Shown here in pieces: positions 19,910 to 28,642 of a stretch of 64,000 nt of DNA. The notes under the pieces are model-generated. The model searched no databases. It saw nothing but the letters and a program-made list of their open reading frames with translations, and was not told the origin of the DNA. This stretch comes from an uncultured Mediterraneibacter sp. (GTDB taxonomy: Bacteria > Bacillota > Clostridia > Lachnospirales > Lachnospiraceae), in contig NZ_CALWFZ010000003.1 in NCBI RefSeq assembly GCF_944377805.1, positions 1 to 64,000 of the forward strand, read 5' to 3'. Position numbers and translations under genes: made by a program. Every line of letters begins with the position of its first letter. The first letter of the stretch is position 1.

Positions 19910-20620
19910 ATGGCAATGCTGGAAGTAAAAGATCTGGAAGTATACTATGGCATGATACAGGCCATTAAAGGTATTTCTTTTGAGGTAAATGAAGGTGAAG
20001 TCATCGCTCTGATCGGCGCAAATGGAGCCGGGAAGACGACGACACTTCACACAGTGACAGGATTGATTTCCCCAAAGAAGGGCAGCGTTATTTTTGAGGG
20101 GAAGGATATTACGAAAGTTCCGGCTCACAGGATCGTTTCTATGGGCATGGCTCATGTGCCGGAAGGACGCCGTGTGTTCGCGGAGCTGAGCGTGTACGAG
20201 AACCTGAAGATGGGCGCTTACACCCGGACAGATAAGGAGGAGATCGCCTCAAGCCTGAAAAGTGTATATGAGCGTTTTCCCCGTCTGGAGGAGAGAAAAC
20301 ATCAGATGGCGGGAACCTTAAGCGGCGGAGAACAGCAGATGCTGGCGATGGGACGCGCTCTGATGTCAAGGCCGAAGATTATCCTGATGGATGAGCCGTC
20401 AATGGGGCTTTCCCCGATTATGGTCAATGAGATATTTGATATTATCCGCTCTGTGAGCAGAAGCGGCACTACGGTTCTTCTGGTAGAGCAGAACGCGAAA
20501 AAGGCGCTCTCCATCTCAGACAGAGCATATGTGCTGGAGACAGGAAGGATCGTGCTGGATGGAAAGGCTTCGGAGCTTCTGGAGGATGATTCGATCAAAA
20601 AGGCATACCTTGGTGAGTAG
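19910..20620 (+). CDS. livF: LIV-type ABC transporter ATPase LivF
   Basis: 236 residues, the usual LivF size. Walker A GANGAGKTT, the HVPEGRRVFAELSVYENL Q-loop stretch, signature LSGGEQQMLAMGRAL, Walker B ILMDEPSMGLSP, H-loop replaced by the LivF-typical LLVEQNAKKAL. It lies 13 bases after livG and 13 bases before the second cytidylate-kinase-like gene. No livK/livJ substrate-binding protein gene occurs in the operon or anywhere in the window. Confidence 0.93.
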   Translation: MAMLEVKDLEVYYGMIQAIKGISFEVNEGEVIALIGANGAGKTTTLHTVTGLISPKKGSVIFEGKDITKVPAHRIVSMGMAHVPEGRRVFAELSVYENLKMGAYTRTDKEEIASSLKSVYERFPRLEERKHQMAGTLSGGEQQMLAMGRALMSRPKIILMDEPSMGLSPIMVNEIFDIIRSVSRSGTTVLLVEQNAKKALSISDRAYVLETGRIVLDGKASELLEDDSIKKAYLGE

Positions 20621-20633
20621 GAGGAGATAGCTT

Positions 20634-21266
20634 ATGAAAAATATCGTAATCACAATATCAAGGCAGTATGGAAGCGGCGGCAAGACGATCGGCGCAATGC
20701 TTGCCAAGGACATGGGGATTAACTGCTACAGCAGGGAGATCCTGCGCATGGCATCTGAGGACAGCGGGATTAATGAAAGACTTTTCGGCATGTCCGATGA
20801 GAAGATCAGACATGCGGGATGGTTCCGCATCCTCAGCCGTCCCTATGGGGGAGAACTGCTTATGCCGGAGGACAAAGGCTTTACCTCGGATGACAACCTG
20901 TTCAACTATCAGGCTAAAATCATTAAAGAACTGGCGGCGAAGGAGTCCTGCGTCATTATCGGAAGATGCGCGGATTATATCCTTCGGGATTTTCCGAATG
21001 TAATGAGTGTGTTCGTCCACGCGGATCAGAAATTCTGTCTGGACAGAGCGATGGAACGCAACAGCATGAGTGAGAAAGAAATGATAAAATTCATTGAAAA
21101 GACGGATGCATTCCGGGGAGATTATTACCGCTATCATACCGGTCACGAGTGGTCGGATGCGAGGAATTATGACCTGTGTCTAAACAGCGGGAAGCTGGGG
21201 TTTGAGAAAAGTGTGGAAGAGATCAAGGCATATATGAAGATCCGGTTTGACGGGATAAATGTTTAA
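20634..21266 (+). CDS. Cytidylate kinase-like family protein (second paralogue)
   Basis: 210 residues. It opens with ITISRQYGSGGKTIGAML, a P-loop-like start shared with the paralogue at 16370, and has the same IIGRCADYILRDFP core and a lid with MSEKEMIKFIEKTDAFRGDYY. It sits 13 bases after livF with its own AGGAGGAG site, so it is very probably co-transcribed with the transporter. The family resembles CMP kinase; the real substrate is not known. Co-transcription with a LIV importer is the only functional hint. Confidence 0.82.
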   Translation: MKNIVITISRQYGSGGKTIGAMLAKDMGINCYSREILRMASEDSGINERLFGMSDEKIRHAGWFRILSRPYGGELLMPEDKGFTSDDNLFNYQAKIIKELAAKESCVIIGRCADYILRDFPNVMSVFVHADQKFCLDRAMERNSMSEKEMIKFIEKTDAFRGDYYRYHTGHEWSDARNYDLCLNSGKLGFEKSVEEIKAYMKIRFDGINV

Positions 21267-21273
21267 AGATCCG

Positions 21274-21350
21274 GGAATATGGCGCTGATCATTCGGGTGG
21301 AACAGTCCGGGCAAAGTGTGAGGTTCACTCGAATGATCAGTTCCATATCC
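21274..21350. other. Long imperfect inverted repeat at a convergent gene boundary
   Basis: CTGATCATTCG (21285-21295) pairs exactly with CGAATGATCAG (21330-21340). The stem extends outward through ATATGG / CCATAT and inward through GTGGAAC / GTTCAC with mismatches. It lies between the convergent kinase-like and ABC-permease genes. There is no clear T tract on either side, so it may be a bidirectional terminator of an unusual kind or a processing element. Confidence 0.55.
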
Positions 21351-21358
21351 ATGCTCTG

Positions 21359-22081
21359 TTATTTTAGTTCTGTCCGGCGGATTATGGCGTATGCGCATCC
21401 TCCAAGGATTACGGACAGAAGGAACAATGTCAGGACAGGGAAGATATAGTTGACTGTTCCATCGGGCATAAAGCCCATTGTTTTCATAAGAAATTCCAGG
21501 ATACTGCCTATAGTCTCCGCGGAAAATATATATCTGAATAAAGCGATAACGAGCAGAACAACTCCGCCGAAGCCGACCCCCAGACAGATGGCAGCAGTCT
21601 TTTCTGATTTATTGATCACGAGTATGATCAGATAGAGCAGGCAGCAGAATGTAAGATAGAGAAGAAAGAGCCACAGCCAATTCATAAAAAGGTGATCATA
21701 TCCATATATACTGCCATATATGGAAGCGTAGCTGTCGTTCAGGTAATGAAGTATATTTCCGACGACTGTATCGACAAGCGCCATGATTCCGCAGATAAAG
21801 CCGAACATGGAGGTTGTCGCGATGAATATATATTTGCGCGTAAACCCGTTTTGGATCAGCATCTTAAAATCTTCTTTGAACCCAAGAATGCCCAGAATAC
21901 CGACATAAATAAATGTATTTATTTCCAGGCAGTTCGTTCCAATATCTTTAAAATTGCCTATGACCAGTCCTACGATAATCGTAATAAAAGCGACGATAGC
22001 ATACTGTATCGCGTAAAAAATCCAGATAAACTTAAATGAAGTCATACATTCGTATTGAATAATGGATTTCAGATTTTTCAT
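21359..22081 (-). CDS. ABC-2 type transporter permease of the GntR operon
   Basis: 240 residues with six predicted membrane helices and short loops, no large soluble domain. This is the usual permease shape for YtrA-regulated ABC-2 systems. It is the last gene of a three-gene minus-strand operon (regulator, ATPase, permease), starting one base after the ATPase stop. Homologous systems respond to wall-active antibiotics, but no substrate can be inferred. Whether it still works is uncertain because the partner ATPase is short. Confidence 0.75.
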   Translation of the reverse strand: MKNLKSIIQYECMTSFKFIWIFYAIQYAIVAFITIIVGLVIGNFKDIGTNCLEINTFIYVGILGILGFKEDFKMLIQNGFTRKYIFIATTSMFGFICGIMALVDTVVGNILHYLNDSYASIYGSIYGYDHLFMNWLWLFLLYLTFCCLLYLIILVINKSEKTAAICLGVGFGGVVLLVIALFRYIFSAETIGSILEFLMKTMGFMPDGTVNYIFPVLTLFLLSVILGGCAYAIIRRTELK

Positions 22082-22082
22082 A

Positions 22083-22685
22083 TCAGTTACCCCCTTCTTC
22101 AGTCAGTTTGATAAATAATTTCTGCAGGTTCATAGCGGAGAGCGACAGTTTCTCATAATCTTTTAGTAACAAGTCGTAGAACAGTTCCCGGTGGTTGGCG
22201 TCTAATCCAAGCACCGGCTCGTCGAAAATCACATACGGCACTTCAAGAGCAAGAGCGACTGTCAGCTTAAAGACTGACTGATAACCTTTTGATAATGCTT
22301 TGAAATTTTTTCCCGTGTCAAGACCGAATTTTTCCGCGATCTCAAATGCCTTTTTTATATTAAAACTGTCGTAAAAACGGCTGATCCATTTAAACTGTTC
22401 TTTAATTTTCAAACCGGTGTCATAAAGATCGGTCTCGCTCATGCAGAAGATTTTTTCGTGGACATCCATGTTTTCCCGCGCCTGAATACCATCGATAAAG
22501 ACTTCTCCACTATCTGCAAAGATACGGTTGGCGATAATGCTGATCAATGTAGACTTTCCAGCTCCGTTTCTTCCCAGGAATCCGTAAATTTTCCCGTATT
22601 CAAAGGAGACCGAGATATTATCAAGGGCGGCTATCTCTCTGTATTGCTTACTTACATTTTTAATTTGAATTGCGTTCATTTTCAT
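22083..22685 (-). CDS. ABC transporter ATPase, shortened (H-loop region missing)
   Basis: 200 residues, against about 290 in relatives. Walker A GRNGAGKST, signature LSKGYQSVFKL and Walker B VIFDEPVLGLDA are intact. After LFYDLLLKDYEKL (about residue 175) the sequence jumps straight to a C-terminal tail, MNLQKLFIKLTEEGG, that normally lies about 90 residues further on. The H-loop (ISTHL type) and the following domain are absent, consistent with an in-frame internal deletion near 22135-22155. The reading frame is otherwise open. ATPase activity is therefore doubtful. The start overlaps the GntR gene end by 26 bases. Confidence 0.75.
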   Translation of the reverse strand: MKMNAIQIKNVSKQYREIAALDNISVSFEYGKIYGFLGRNGAGKSTLISIIANRIFADSGEVFIDGIQARENMDVHEKIFCMSETDLYDTGLKIKEQFKWISRFYDSFNIKKAFEIAEKFGLDTGKNFKALSKGYQSVFKLTVALALEVPYVIFDEPVLGLDANHRELFYDLLLKDYEKLSLSAMNLQKLFIKLTEEGGN

Positions 22686-23043
22686 AACCCCTTTCTATCA
22701 GTGTGATAACTTCTTCTTTTGTCATATGCAGTTTGCCGGCCTCATCAATGAGAGAAGCAATAAACTGATCGTAAAACTGCCCCTGCCTTTTCCGGCGAAT
22801 TTTTTCTACGGCGCCTTCCTTTACAAACATTCCCAAACCTCTTTTCTTATAGATAATTTCATCGCCCACAAGCAGATTCATGCCTTTTAAAACAGTATGG
22901 GGATTAATACTGAATAAAGCGGAAATCTCATTTGTCGAGGGAACTTTCGTCTCCTCAGGGTATACTCCTGTGAATATGGAGTCCTCCAACTGCTCCGCGA
23001 TTTGTATGAAGATAGGCTTTTCGATATTTGGATTTATGTTCAA
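22660..23043 (-). CDS. GntR-family regulator, YtrA subfamily
   Basis: 127 residues: an N-terminal winged helix with PIFIQIAEQLEDSIFTG and the VPSTNEISALFSINPHTVLKG recognition region, then a short helical dimerisation tail rather than a large effector domain, as in the YtrA subfamily. The start appears to be TTG at 23043 with GAGAGGTG just upstream; no in-frame ATG fits the family N-terminus. First gene of the ABC operon, with a palindromic operator 30-50 bases upstream of its start. Probably represses its own operon. Confidence 0.85.
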   Translation of the reverse strand: MNINPNIEKPIFIQIAEQLEDSIFTGVYPEETKVPSTNEISALFSINPHTVLKGMNLLVGDEIIYKKRGLGMFVKEGAVEKIRRKRQGQFYDQFIASLIDEAGKLHMTKEEVITLIERGYENERNSN

Positions 23044-23074
23044 CTATAGCACCTCTCTTTTTGAGTGTCAGTTT

Positions 23075-23092
23075 GTTAGTTGAGTAACTAAC
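23075..23092. promoter_or_regulatory. Candidate GntR (YtrA-type) operator
   Basis: GTTAGTT-gagt-AACTAAC, a perfect 7-4-7 inverted repeat just upstream of the regulator gene. Position and symmetry fit autorepression. Confidence 0.65.
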
Positions 23093-23166
23093 TAGGTTGC
23101 GAGTGTGATTGTAAACGATGAGGAGAATGGTGTCAAGAGTTTTTAATATGTTTTTATCAGTTTTTC

Positions 23167-23195
23167 TTGAAATACGACATGAGTCTATATAAGAT
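23167..23195 (+). promoter_or_regulatory. Possible promoter of the L,D-transpeptidase gene
   Basis: TTGAAA (23167-23172), 17 bases, TAAGAT (23190-23195). It is the best candidate ahead of the gene at 23263. Confidence 0.45.
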
Positions 23196-23262
23196 AATAG
23201 TAAAAGCAAAGCGAAAAGCAGCAGTAAATGTACTGTGACAGCTTATAAAGTGAGGACGGCAT

Positions 23263-24711
23263 ATGGAAAGAGAAGCGTACAATAGGAAGAAAGACCTGAA
23301 GGGACAATCCGGCGTACGGAAAAAAGTAATCTGCATAGCAGGGGGCGTTGTTTTAGTACTTGCCCTTGTGTATCTGGGAATAGCGCTGTACTTCCAGAGT
23401 CATTACTTTTTCCGGACAAAGATCAATGGCCACGATGTCGCGGGAAAGACTGTGTCTGCGGCAGAAGAAGCGCTGAAAGAAGATGTGTCCTCCTACGAGC
23501 TGGAATTAGTCGGACTTGATGGAGCGAGAGAGACTGTCGCGGGATCAGATATTTCCATGAAGTATGAGAAATGTGACGGGGCAGGGAGGATACTAAAGCA
23601 GCAGAATATTCTCCTGTGGCCGGGAGCCCTGTTTCGGGCGCCGGAGTATGAGACGGAAGTAGAGATTTCCTATAATGACGAACAGTTTCAGGAAAAGATT
23701 GCCTCCCTCGGGGTGGTCACTGCCGAACAGACACAGCCGGTATCGGCATATCCCCGGTATGACGGAGAGCAGTTTGTAGTAGAGCCGGAACAGTACGGAA
23801 CAGCAGTGCAGACAGATATACTGAAGGAAAAGATGGCGGAGTCATTCGCCTCACTGGAGGAGACGCTTGATCTGGAGGAGGCCGGATGTTACGCGTCACC
23901 GGCGTATACAGCCGGATCTCCGGAAGTGCAGCAGGCCTGTGACGTGATGAACCGGTACTGCCAGACCAGGATCGTATATCCGATGACAGAAGAGGTTGTG
24001 ATCGACAAGTCTGTGATCTCAGGGTGGCTCTCCACAGATGAGAATATGCAGGTTGTGATCAGCGAAGAGGCAGTCAGAGGGTGGCTTCAGCAATTTGGAG
24101 ATACTTACGATACGATAGGAACTACCAGGACATTTACAACTCCCACAGGCAAGCAGGCGACTGTGTCAGGAGGCACTTACGGGTGGTCAATCAATGAGAA
24201 GGCGGAGTACGATGTGATCATTGACGCTGTGAAAAACAGCAGGGTTCTGGAGCGCGAGCCGGAGTATTATATCAGCGGACACGCAGCGGTACACGGAATG
24301 CCCGACTGGGGAAGTACTTATATTGATGTGGATCTGAGCGAGCAGCATATGTGGTATGTGGTGGATGGAAGTATCGCGCTTGAGACAGATGTGGTAACCG
24401 GCCGGCCCACGCCTGAGAGAATTACGCCGGAGGGAACCTATTCGATCGTGGAGATGGAGCGCAACCGGGTACTCAAAGGCTCGGTAAACCCCGCTACAGG
24501 AAAGCCTTCCTATGAGACACCGGTGAACTACTGGATGCGTGTGACATGGTCGGGTATCGGATTCCATGACGCAACATGGCAGCCGGCGTTTGGAGGAGCT
24601 TTGAATCAGACGTCCGCAGGATCTCACGGGTGTATTAATATGCCATATGACAAAGCAGCGCAGCTCTATGAGATGGTGGAGATGGGGACTCCGGTGGTGA
24701 TTCATTACTAA
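23263..24711 (+). CDS. L,D-transpeptidase (YkuD domain) with peptidoglycan-binding-like domain
   Basis: 482 residues. A cytosolic basic start, one membrane helix (about 21-42), then an extracellular region with a PG_binding_4-like domain (roughly 120-330) and a C-terminal YkuD catalytic domain (about 350-482). The nucleophile is Cys457 in SHGCINMP, with the upstream IGFHD histidine. It should make 3-3 cross-links or attach proteins to peptidoglycan on the outer face of the membrane. The domain order matches the large YkuD proteins common in clostridia. Monocistronic with its own terminator. Confidence 0.9.
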   Translation: MEREAYNRKKDLKGQSGVRKKVICIAGGVVLVLALVYLGIALYFQSHYFFRTKINGHDVAGKTVSAAEEALKEDVSSYELELVGLDGARETVAGSDISMKYEKCDGAGRILKQQNILLWPGALFRAPEYETEVEISYNDEQFQEKIASLGVVTAEQTQPVSAYPRYDGEQFVVEPEQYGTAVQTDILKEKMAESFASLEETLDLEEAGCYASPAYTAGSPEVQQACDVMNRYCQTRIVYPMTEEVVIDKSVISGWLSTDENMQVVISEEAVRGWLQQFGDTYDTIGTTRTFTTPTGKQATVSGGTYGWSINEKAEYDVIIDAVKNSRVLEREPEYYISGHAAVHGMPDWGSTYIDVDLSEQHMWYVVDGSIALETDVVTGRPTPERITPEGTYSIVEMERNRVLKGSVNPATGKPSYETPVNYWMRVTWSGIGFHDATWQPAFGGALNQTSAGSHGCINMPYDKAAQLYEMVEMGTPVVIHY

Positions 24712-24727
24712 AAAGCAGAAAGAAAAG

Positions 24728-24754
24728 GCGGAGAAGGTTACTCCGCCTTTTGAT
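24728..24754. terminator. Bidirectional terminator
   Basis: AAGGCGGAG / CTCCGCCTTTT stem between the convergent transpeptidase and GNAT genes. A runs on the left and T runs on the right serve both directions. Confidence 0.85.
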
Positions 24755-25223
24755 ATGCCATGCGCTCTCCGCCGTCTTCCGTATAGATAGTACCGCAGTA
24801 CTTGAATCCGGTTTTATCCAGTATGTGCTGCATGATCCGATTGTCCCGGTGCGTGTCGACTTTCAGGTTTCCACACTGTTGAAATGCCCAGTTCAGACAA
24901 AAAGAGGCGGCGCCTTTTACTGTTCCGTCTGAAGTGATGCGGTGGACGACGCCGTACGGCCGTTCGTTGAGCCACTCTCCGTTGTAGATTCGCCTGTAAG
25001 TGTCATCAGGGCCCTCTTTATAATAAAAGGTTGCTATGATCTTTCCGTGTTCTTCACAGACGTAGGAGCAGCCCGATTCAATGTCAGACGCCGTCAGAGT
25101 CCGTTTCGGATAGGCCTGTCCCCATTGAAGCGGGTTGCCGTGACATGCCATGAACAGTCTGGCGTTTTCATACATTTTGCAGAGAAGTTCTAAGTCCTGC
25201 ATGGTTGATTTTCTTATTTTCAT
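24738..25223 (-). CDS. GNAT-family N-acetyltransferase
   Basis: 161 residues. It begins MKIRKSTMQDLELL, a usual GNAT first strand, and has a FYYKEGPDD strand region, a HRITSDG segment before the acyl-CoA site, and LKVDTHRDNRIMQHILDKTGFKYCG, the late conserved element. The start has AAAGAAAGG upstream and a good promoter further out. The small-molecule or protein acceptor is unknown. Its end overlaps the shared terminator with the transpeptidase gene. Confidence 0.8.
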   Translation of the reverse strand: MKIRKSTMQDLELLCKMYENARLFMACHGNPLQWGQAYPKRTLTASDIESGCSYVCEEHGKIIATFYYKEGPDDTYRRIYNGEWLNERPYGVVHRITSDGTVKGAASFCLNWAFQQCGNLKVDTHRDNRIMQHILDKTGFKYCGTIYTEDGGERMAYQKAE

Positions 25224-25534
25224 ATATAAGAGATGCCTTTCTTTACTTGGCGGTATTGTACCGATCCCCCGATGATTATAACAGAATGAATCACGATAGA
25301 CAATCTACTATAAAAAGTGGTAATGTATAAATATAAATACAAAATATAGTAATAAAGGTATATTTTGCACAAAATTAAGTACAACCCCTATATTTGAGAA
25401 CCATTATCAGGATAACGCTTGCGTTTTCGCAGGCTCAATGATATACTAGCGCATGTAAGTGATCCGGATATATTTCCGGAAAATGTCAGAGAACAAGAAA
25501 GAGTATTAAAAGATTTCAGGAGGAGGATTTACGA
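25224..25534. promoter_or_regulatory. Divergent control region between GNAT gene and pflB
   Basis: 311 bases without a gene, very AT-rich in the middle. Minus strand: TTGTCT (25298-25303), 17 bases, TATAAT (25275-25280) for the GNAT gene. Plus strand: TTGCGT (25419-25424), 17 bases, TATACT (25442-25447) for pflB, leaving a leader of about 80 bases. I see no riboswitch, terminator or clear operator in the remainder. Confidence 0.65.
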
Positions 25535-27793
25535 ATGGCAAAATTCAGTTTTGACCAGTGGGAAGGCTTTGAAGGCCATCTCTGGAAAGAAGAAGTAAAT
25601 GTGCGTGATTTCATTCAGCACAACTATACTCAGTATGACGGAGACGAGTCTTTCCTGGCAGGGCCTACAGAAGCAACAGATAAACTCTGGGGAGAACTTC
25701 AGAAACTCCAGAAGGAAGAGCGCGCCAAGGGAGGCGTTCTGGATATGGAGACAGAGGTTGTCTCAGGTCTTACTGCTTACGGTCCGGGATATATCAATGA
25801 AGAGATGAAGGATTTAGAGCAGGTAGTCGGACTTCAGACAGATAAACCGCTCAAAAGAGCATTTATGCCGTACGGCGGAATCAAGATGGCTGAGCAGGCA
25901 TGTACAACATACGGATACACTCCAAGCGAGGAACTCCATGAAATCTTTACAAAATATCATAAGACTCACAACCAGGCAGTATTTGATATTTATACACCTG
26001 AGATGAAAAAGGCGCGTCATAATAAGATCATTACGGGTCTTCCGGATACATACGGAAGAGGACGTATCGTTGGGGACTACCGCCGTGTGGCTCTCTACGG
26101 AATTGATTACCTGATCGAGAAGAAAGAGTCTGATTTTGTAGAGTACGAAAGACACGGAATGAAGGGGACAGACTTCCGTCTTCGCGAGGAGATTGCAGAT
26201 CAGATCCGCGCGCTCAAGGGAATGAAAGAGATGGCGTCCGTTTACGGCTATGACATTTCCAAACCGGCCTCCAACGCCAAAGAGGCGGTTCAGTGGCTGT
26301 ACTTCGGATACCTTGCCGCGATCAAGACACAGAACGGAGCAGCCATGAGTGTGGGACGTGTGTCCACCTTCCTTGACATTTATATTCAGAGAGATCTGGA
26401 GAGAGGAATCCTCACAGAGGAGCAGGCTCAGGAGCTGATCGACCACATTGTCATGAAGTTCAGAATGGTGAAGTTCGCGAGAGTTCCGTCATATAATGAG
26501 CTGTTCTCAGGCGACCCGGTATGGGCGACACTTGAGATGGCCGGTATCGGAATGGACGGACGCCACATGGTGACAAAGAGCGATTACCGTTTCCTCCACA
26601 CGCTGGAGAATATGGGACCGTCACCGGAGCCGAACCTGACCGTACTGTATTCTTCTAATCTGCCGGAGAACTTTAAGAAGTACGCGGCGTACATTTCCGT
26701 GAAGACAAGCTCTATCCAGTATGAGAACGATGATGTGATGCGTCCGGTATGGGGCGATGATTATTCTATCTGCTGCTGCGTATCCGCTACAGAGACAGGT
26801 AAAGAGATTCAGTTCTTCGGTGCCCGCGCCAACCTGGCAAAATGCCTTCTGTACGCGATTAACGGCGGTGTGGACGAGAAGTCAAAAGAGCAGGTGGCTC
26901 CGCTGTACAGACCGATTACATCAGAGTATCTTGATTATGATGAAGTGATGGAGAAATATGACCAGATGATGGAGTGGCTGTCCAAACTGTATGTGGACAC
27001 CCTGAATATGATCCATTACATGCATGACAAATATTACTATGAGGCTGCGGAGATGGCGCTGATCGATACAAACGTAAGGCGTACGTTTGCGACAGGTATC
27101 GCAGGATTCTCGCATGTGGTAGATTCACTGAGCGCGATCAAATACGCGAAGGTAAAAGCAATCCGCGATGAAAACGGACTTGCCGTGGATTATGAAGTTG
27201 AGGGAGATTTCCCGAAATACGGAAATGACGATGACAGAGCGGATGAGATCGCTGTATGGCTTCTGAGAACTTTCATGAGCAAACTGAAGAAGTGCCATAC
27301 TTACAGAAATTCCGAGCCGACGACATCGATCCTTACGATTACGTCGAACGTAGTTTACGGTAAGGCTACCGGTTCACTTCCGGACGGAAGAAAAGCAGGA
27401 GAGCCGCTGGCGCCGGGAGCGAACCCGTCATACGGCGCTGAGAAGAGCGGATTACTGGCATCTCTGAACTCAGTTGCAAAGCTTCCGTACGAGCAGGCGC
27501 TTGACGGAATCTCTAATACACAGACGATCAGCCCGGGAGCACTGGGACATGACGACAACGAGCGCAAGAACAATCTTGTTCATGTGATGGACGGATACTT
27601 CGATCAGGGAGCGCATCACCTGAACGTGAATGTATTCGGTACAGAGAAACTGATCGATGCAATGGAGCATCCGGAGAAAGAAGAATACGCGAACTTTACG
27701 ATTCGTGTATCAGGATATGCGGTGAAGTTTATAGATCTGACAAAAGAGCAGCAGCTTGACGTGATCGCAAGAACATGCCATGCAGCAATGTAA
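25535..27793 (+). CDS. pflB: Pyruvate formate-lyase (formate C-acetyltransferase)
   Basis: 752 residues, close to the canonical length. It converts pyruvate and CoA to acetyl-CoA and formate in anaerobic metabolism. The active-site cysteines are in a run of three (Cys413-415, SICCCVSA); most PFLs have two. The glycyl radical motif RVSGYAVKF places the radical Gly at 727. An AGGAGGAGG site precedes the ATG and the gene has the codon regularity of a highly expressed gene. The activase follows after a hairpin. Its sequence is of true PflB type rather than a diol dehydratase or choline lyase relative. Confidence 0.96.
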   Translation: MAKFSFDQWEGFEGHLWKEEVNVRDFIQHNYTQYDGDESFLAGPTEATDKLWGELQKLQKEERAKGGVLDMETEVVSGLTAYGPGYINEEMKDLEQVVGLQTDKPLKRAFMPYGGIKMAEQACTTYGYTPSEELHEIFTKYHKTHNQAVFDIYTPEMKKARHNKIITGLPDTYGRGRIVGDYRRVALYGIDYLIEKKESDFVEYERHGMKGTDFRLREEIADQIRALKGMKEMASVYGYDISKPASNAKEAVQWLYFGYLAAIKTQNGAAMSVGRVSTFLDIYIQRDLERGILTEEQAQELIDHIVMKFRMVKFARVPSYNELFSGDPVWATLEMAGIGMDGRHMVTKSDYRFLHTLENMGPSPEPNLTVLYSSNLPENFKKYAAYISVKTSSIQYENDDVMRPVWGDDYSICCCVSATETGKEIQFFGARANLAKCLLYAINGGVDEKSKEQVAPLYRPITSEYLDYDEVMEKYDQMMEWLSKLYVDTLNMIHYMHDKYYYEAAEMALIDTNVRRTFATGIAGFSHVVDSLSAIKYAKVKAIRDENGLAVDYEVEGDFPKYGNDDDRADEIAVWLLRTFMSKLKKCHTYRNSEPTTSILTITSNVVYGKATGSLPDGRKAGEPLAPGANPSYGAEKSGLLASLNSVAKLPYEQALDGISNTQTISPGALGHDDNERKNNLVHVMDGYFDQGAHHLNVNVFGTEKLIDAMEHPEKEEYANFTIRVSGYAVKFIDLTKEQQLDVIARTCHAAM

Positions 27794-27815
27794 TTTTCAC
27801 TGAAAGATAATTTTC

Positions 27816-27853
27816 GGGGACGTAGTAAAAATAAATTCACTACGTCCCTGTTT
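27816..27853 (+). terminator. Intercistronic hairpin between pflB and pflA
   Basis: GGGGACGTAGT pairs with ACTACGTCCCTGTTT around an A-rich loop. It probably ends most transcripts after pflB and lets a fraction read into pflA, giving more lyase than activase. Confidence 0.7.
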
Positions 27854-27902
27854 AGCTGTCAGGGATACAGGAGGATATTGCCGTATCCCGAAAGGAGAAG
27901 TT

Positions 27903-28640
27903 ATGCAAGGTTATATTCATTCTACCGAGAGTTTCGGTTCTGTGGACGGTCCCGGCGTCCGCTTTATTATTTTTGTGAGCGGATGTCCGATGCGATGTCA
28001 GTTCTGCCACAATCCGGATACATGGAATATGCAGGCGGGGGAGTCCAGAAGCGCGGATGAATTGATAAAGCAGGCGCTCAGATACCGGGCGTACTGGAAA
28101 GATGGAGGCGGTATTACCGTTAGCGGAGGCGAGCCTCTCATGCAGATGGATTTTATGATCGAGCTTTTTAAGAAAGCAAAAAAAGAGGGTATTCACACGA
28201 CGATTGATACAAGCGGAGCGCCGTTTACGAGGGAGGAGCCGTTTTTCGGCAAGTTCAATGAACTGATGGAATATACAGATCTGCTGCTTGTGGATATTAA
28301 GCATATTGACGATGAGCAGCATAAAATTCTGACGGGCCGGGGGAATAAAAATATTCTGGATATGGCGGAGTATCTCTCAGACATCGGAAAGCCGGTCTGG
28401 ATCCGTCATGTGCTTGTGCCCCGGAGAAATGATGAGGATGAGTACCTGGAGAAGCTTTACGACTTCATCAGTAAGCTGGGCAATGTGGAGAAGACAGAAG
28501 TGCTTCCCTATCATACTTTCGGAGAATATAAGTGGAAGGAACTGGGCTTTGACTATCCTCTGGAGGGGATCGAGCCGCCGACTAAAGAACGGATCGAGAA
28601 TGCCAACCGGATTCTTACGGGGCAGCAGAGAGGAGTATAG
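27903..28640 (+). CDS. pflA: Pyruvate formate-lyase activating enzyme
   Basis: 245 residues, radical SAM. The cluster cysteines are Cys28, Cys32 and Cys35 in SGCPMRCQFCHNPDTW, and GGITVSGGEPLMQ supplies the SAM-binding turn. It abstracts the Gly727 hydrogen of PflB to create the glycyl radical. Length and motifs are canonical. Begins 50 bases after the hairpin; AAAGGAG precedes the ATG. The DUF4317 gene starts two bases beyond its stop. Confidence 0.95.
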   Translation: MQGYIHSTESFGSVDGPGVRFIIFVSGCPMRCQFCHNPDTWNMQAGESRSADELIKQALRYRAYWKDGGGITVSGGEPLMQMDFMIELFKKAKKEGIHTTIDTSGAPFTREEPFFGKFNELMEYTDLLLVDIKHIDDEQHKILTGRGNKNILDMAEYLSDIGKPVWIRHVLVPRRNDEDEYLEKLYDFISKLGNVEKTEVLPYHTFGEYKWKELGFDYPLEGIEPPTKERIENANRILTGQQRGV

Positions 28641-28642
28641 AT

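Noticed and set aside
25385-25420. Fur-like box upstream of pflB (TGAGAACCATTATCAGG)
   Set aside because: Only part of the consensus is present and symmetry is poor; too weak to call.
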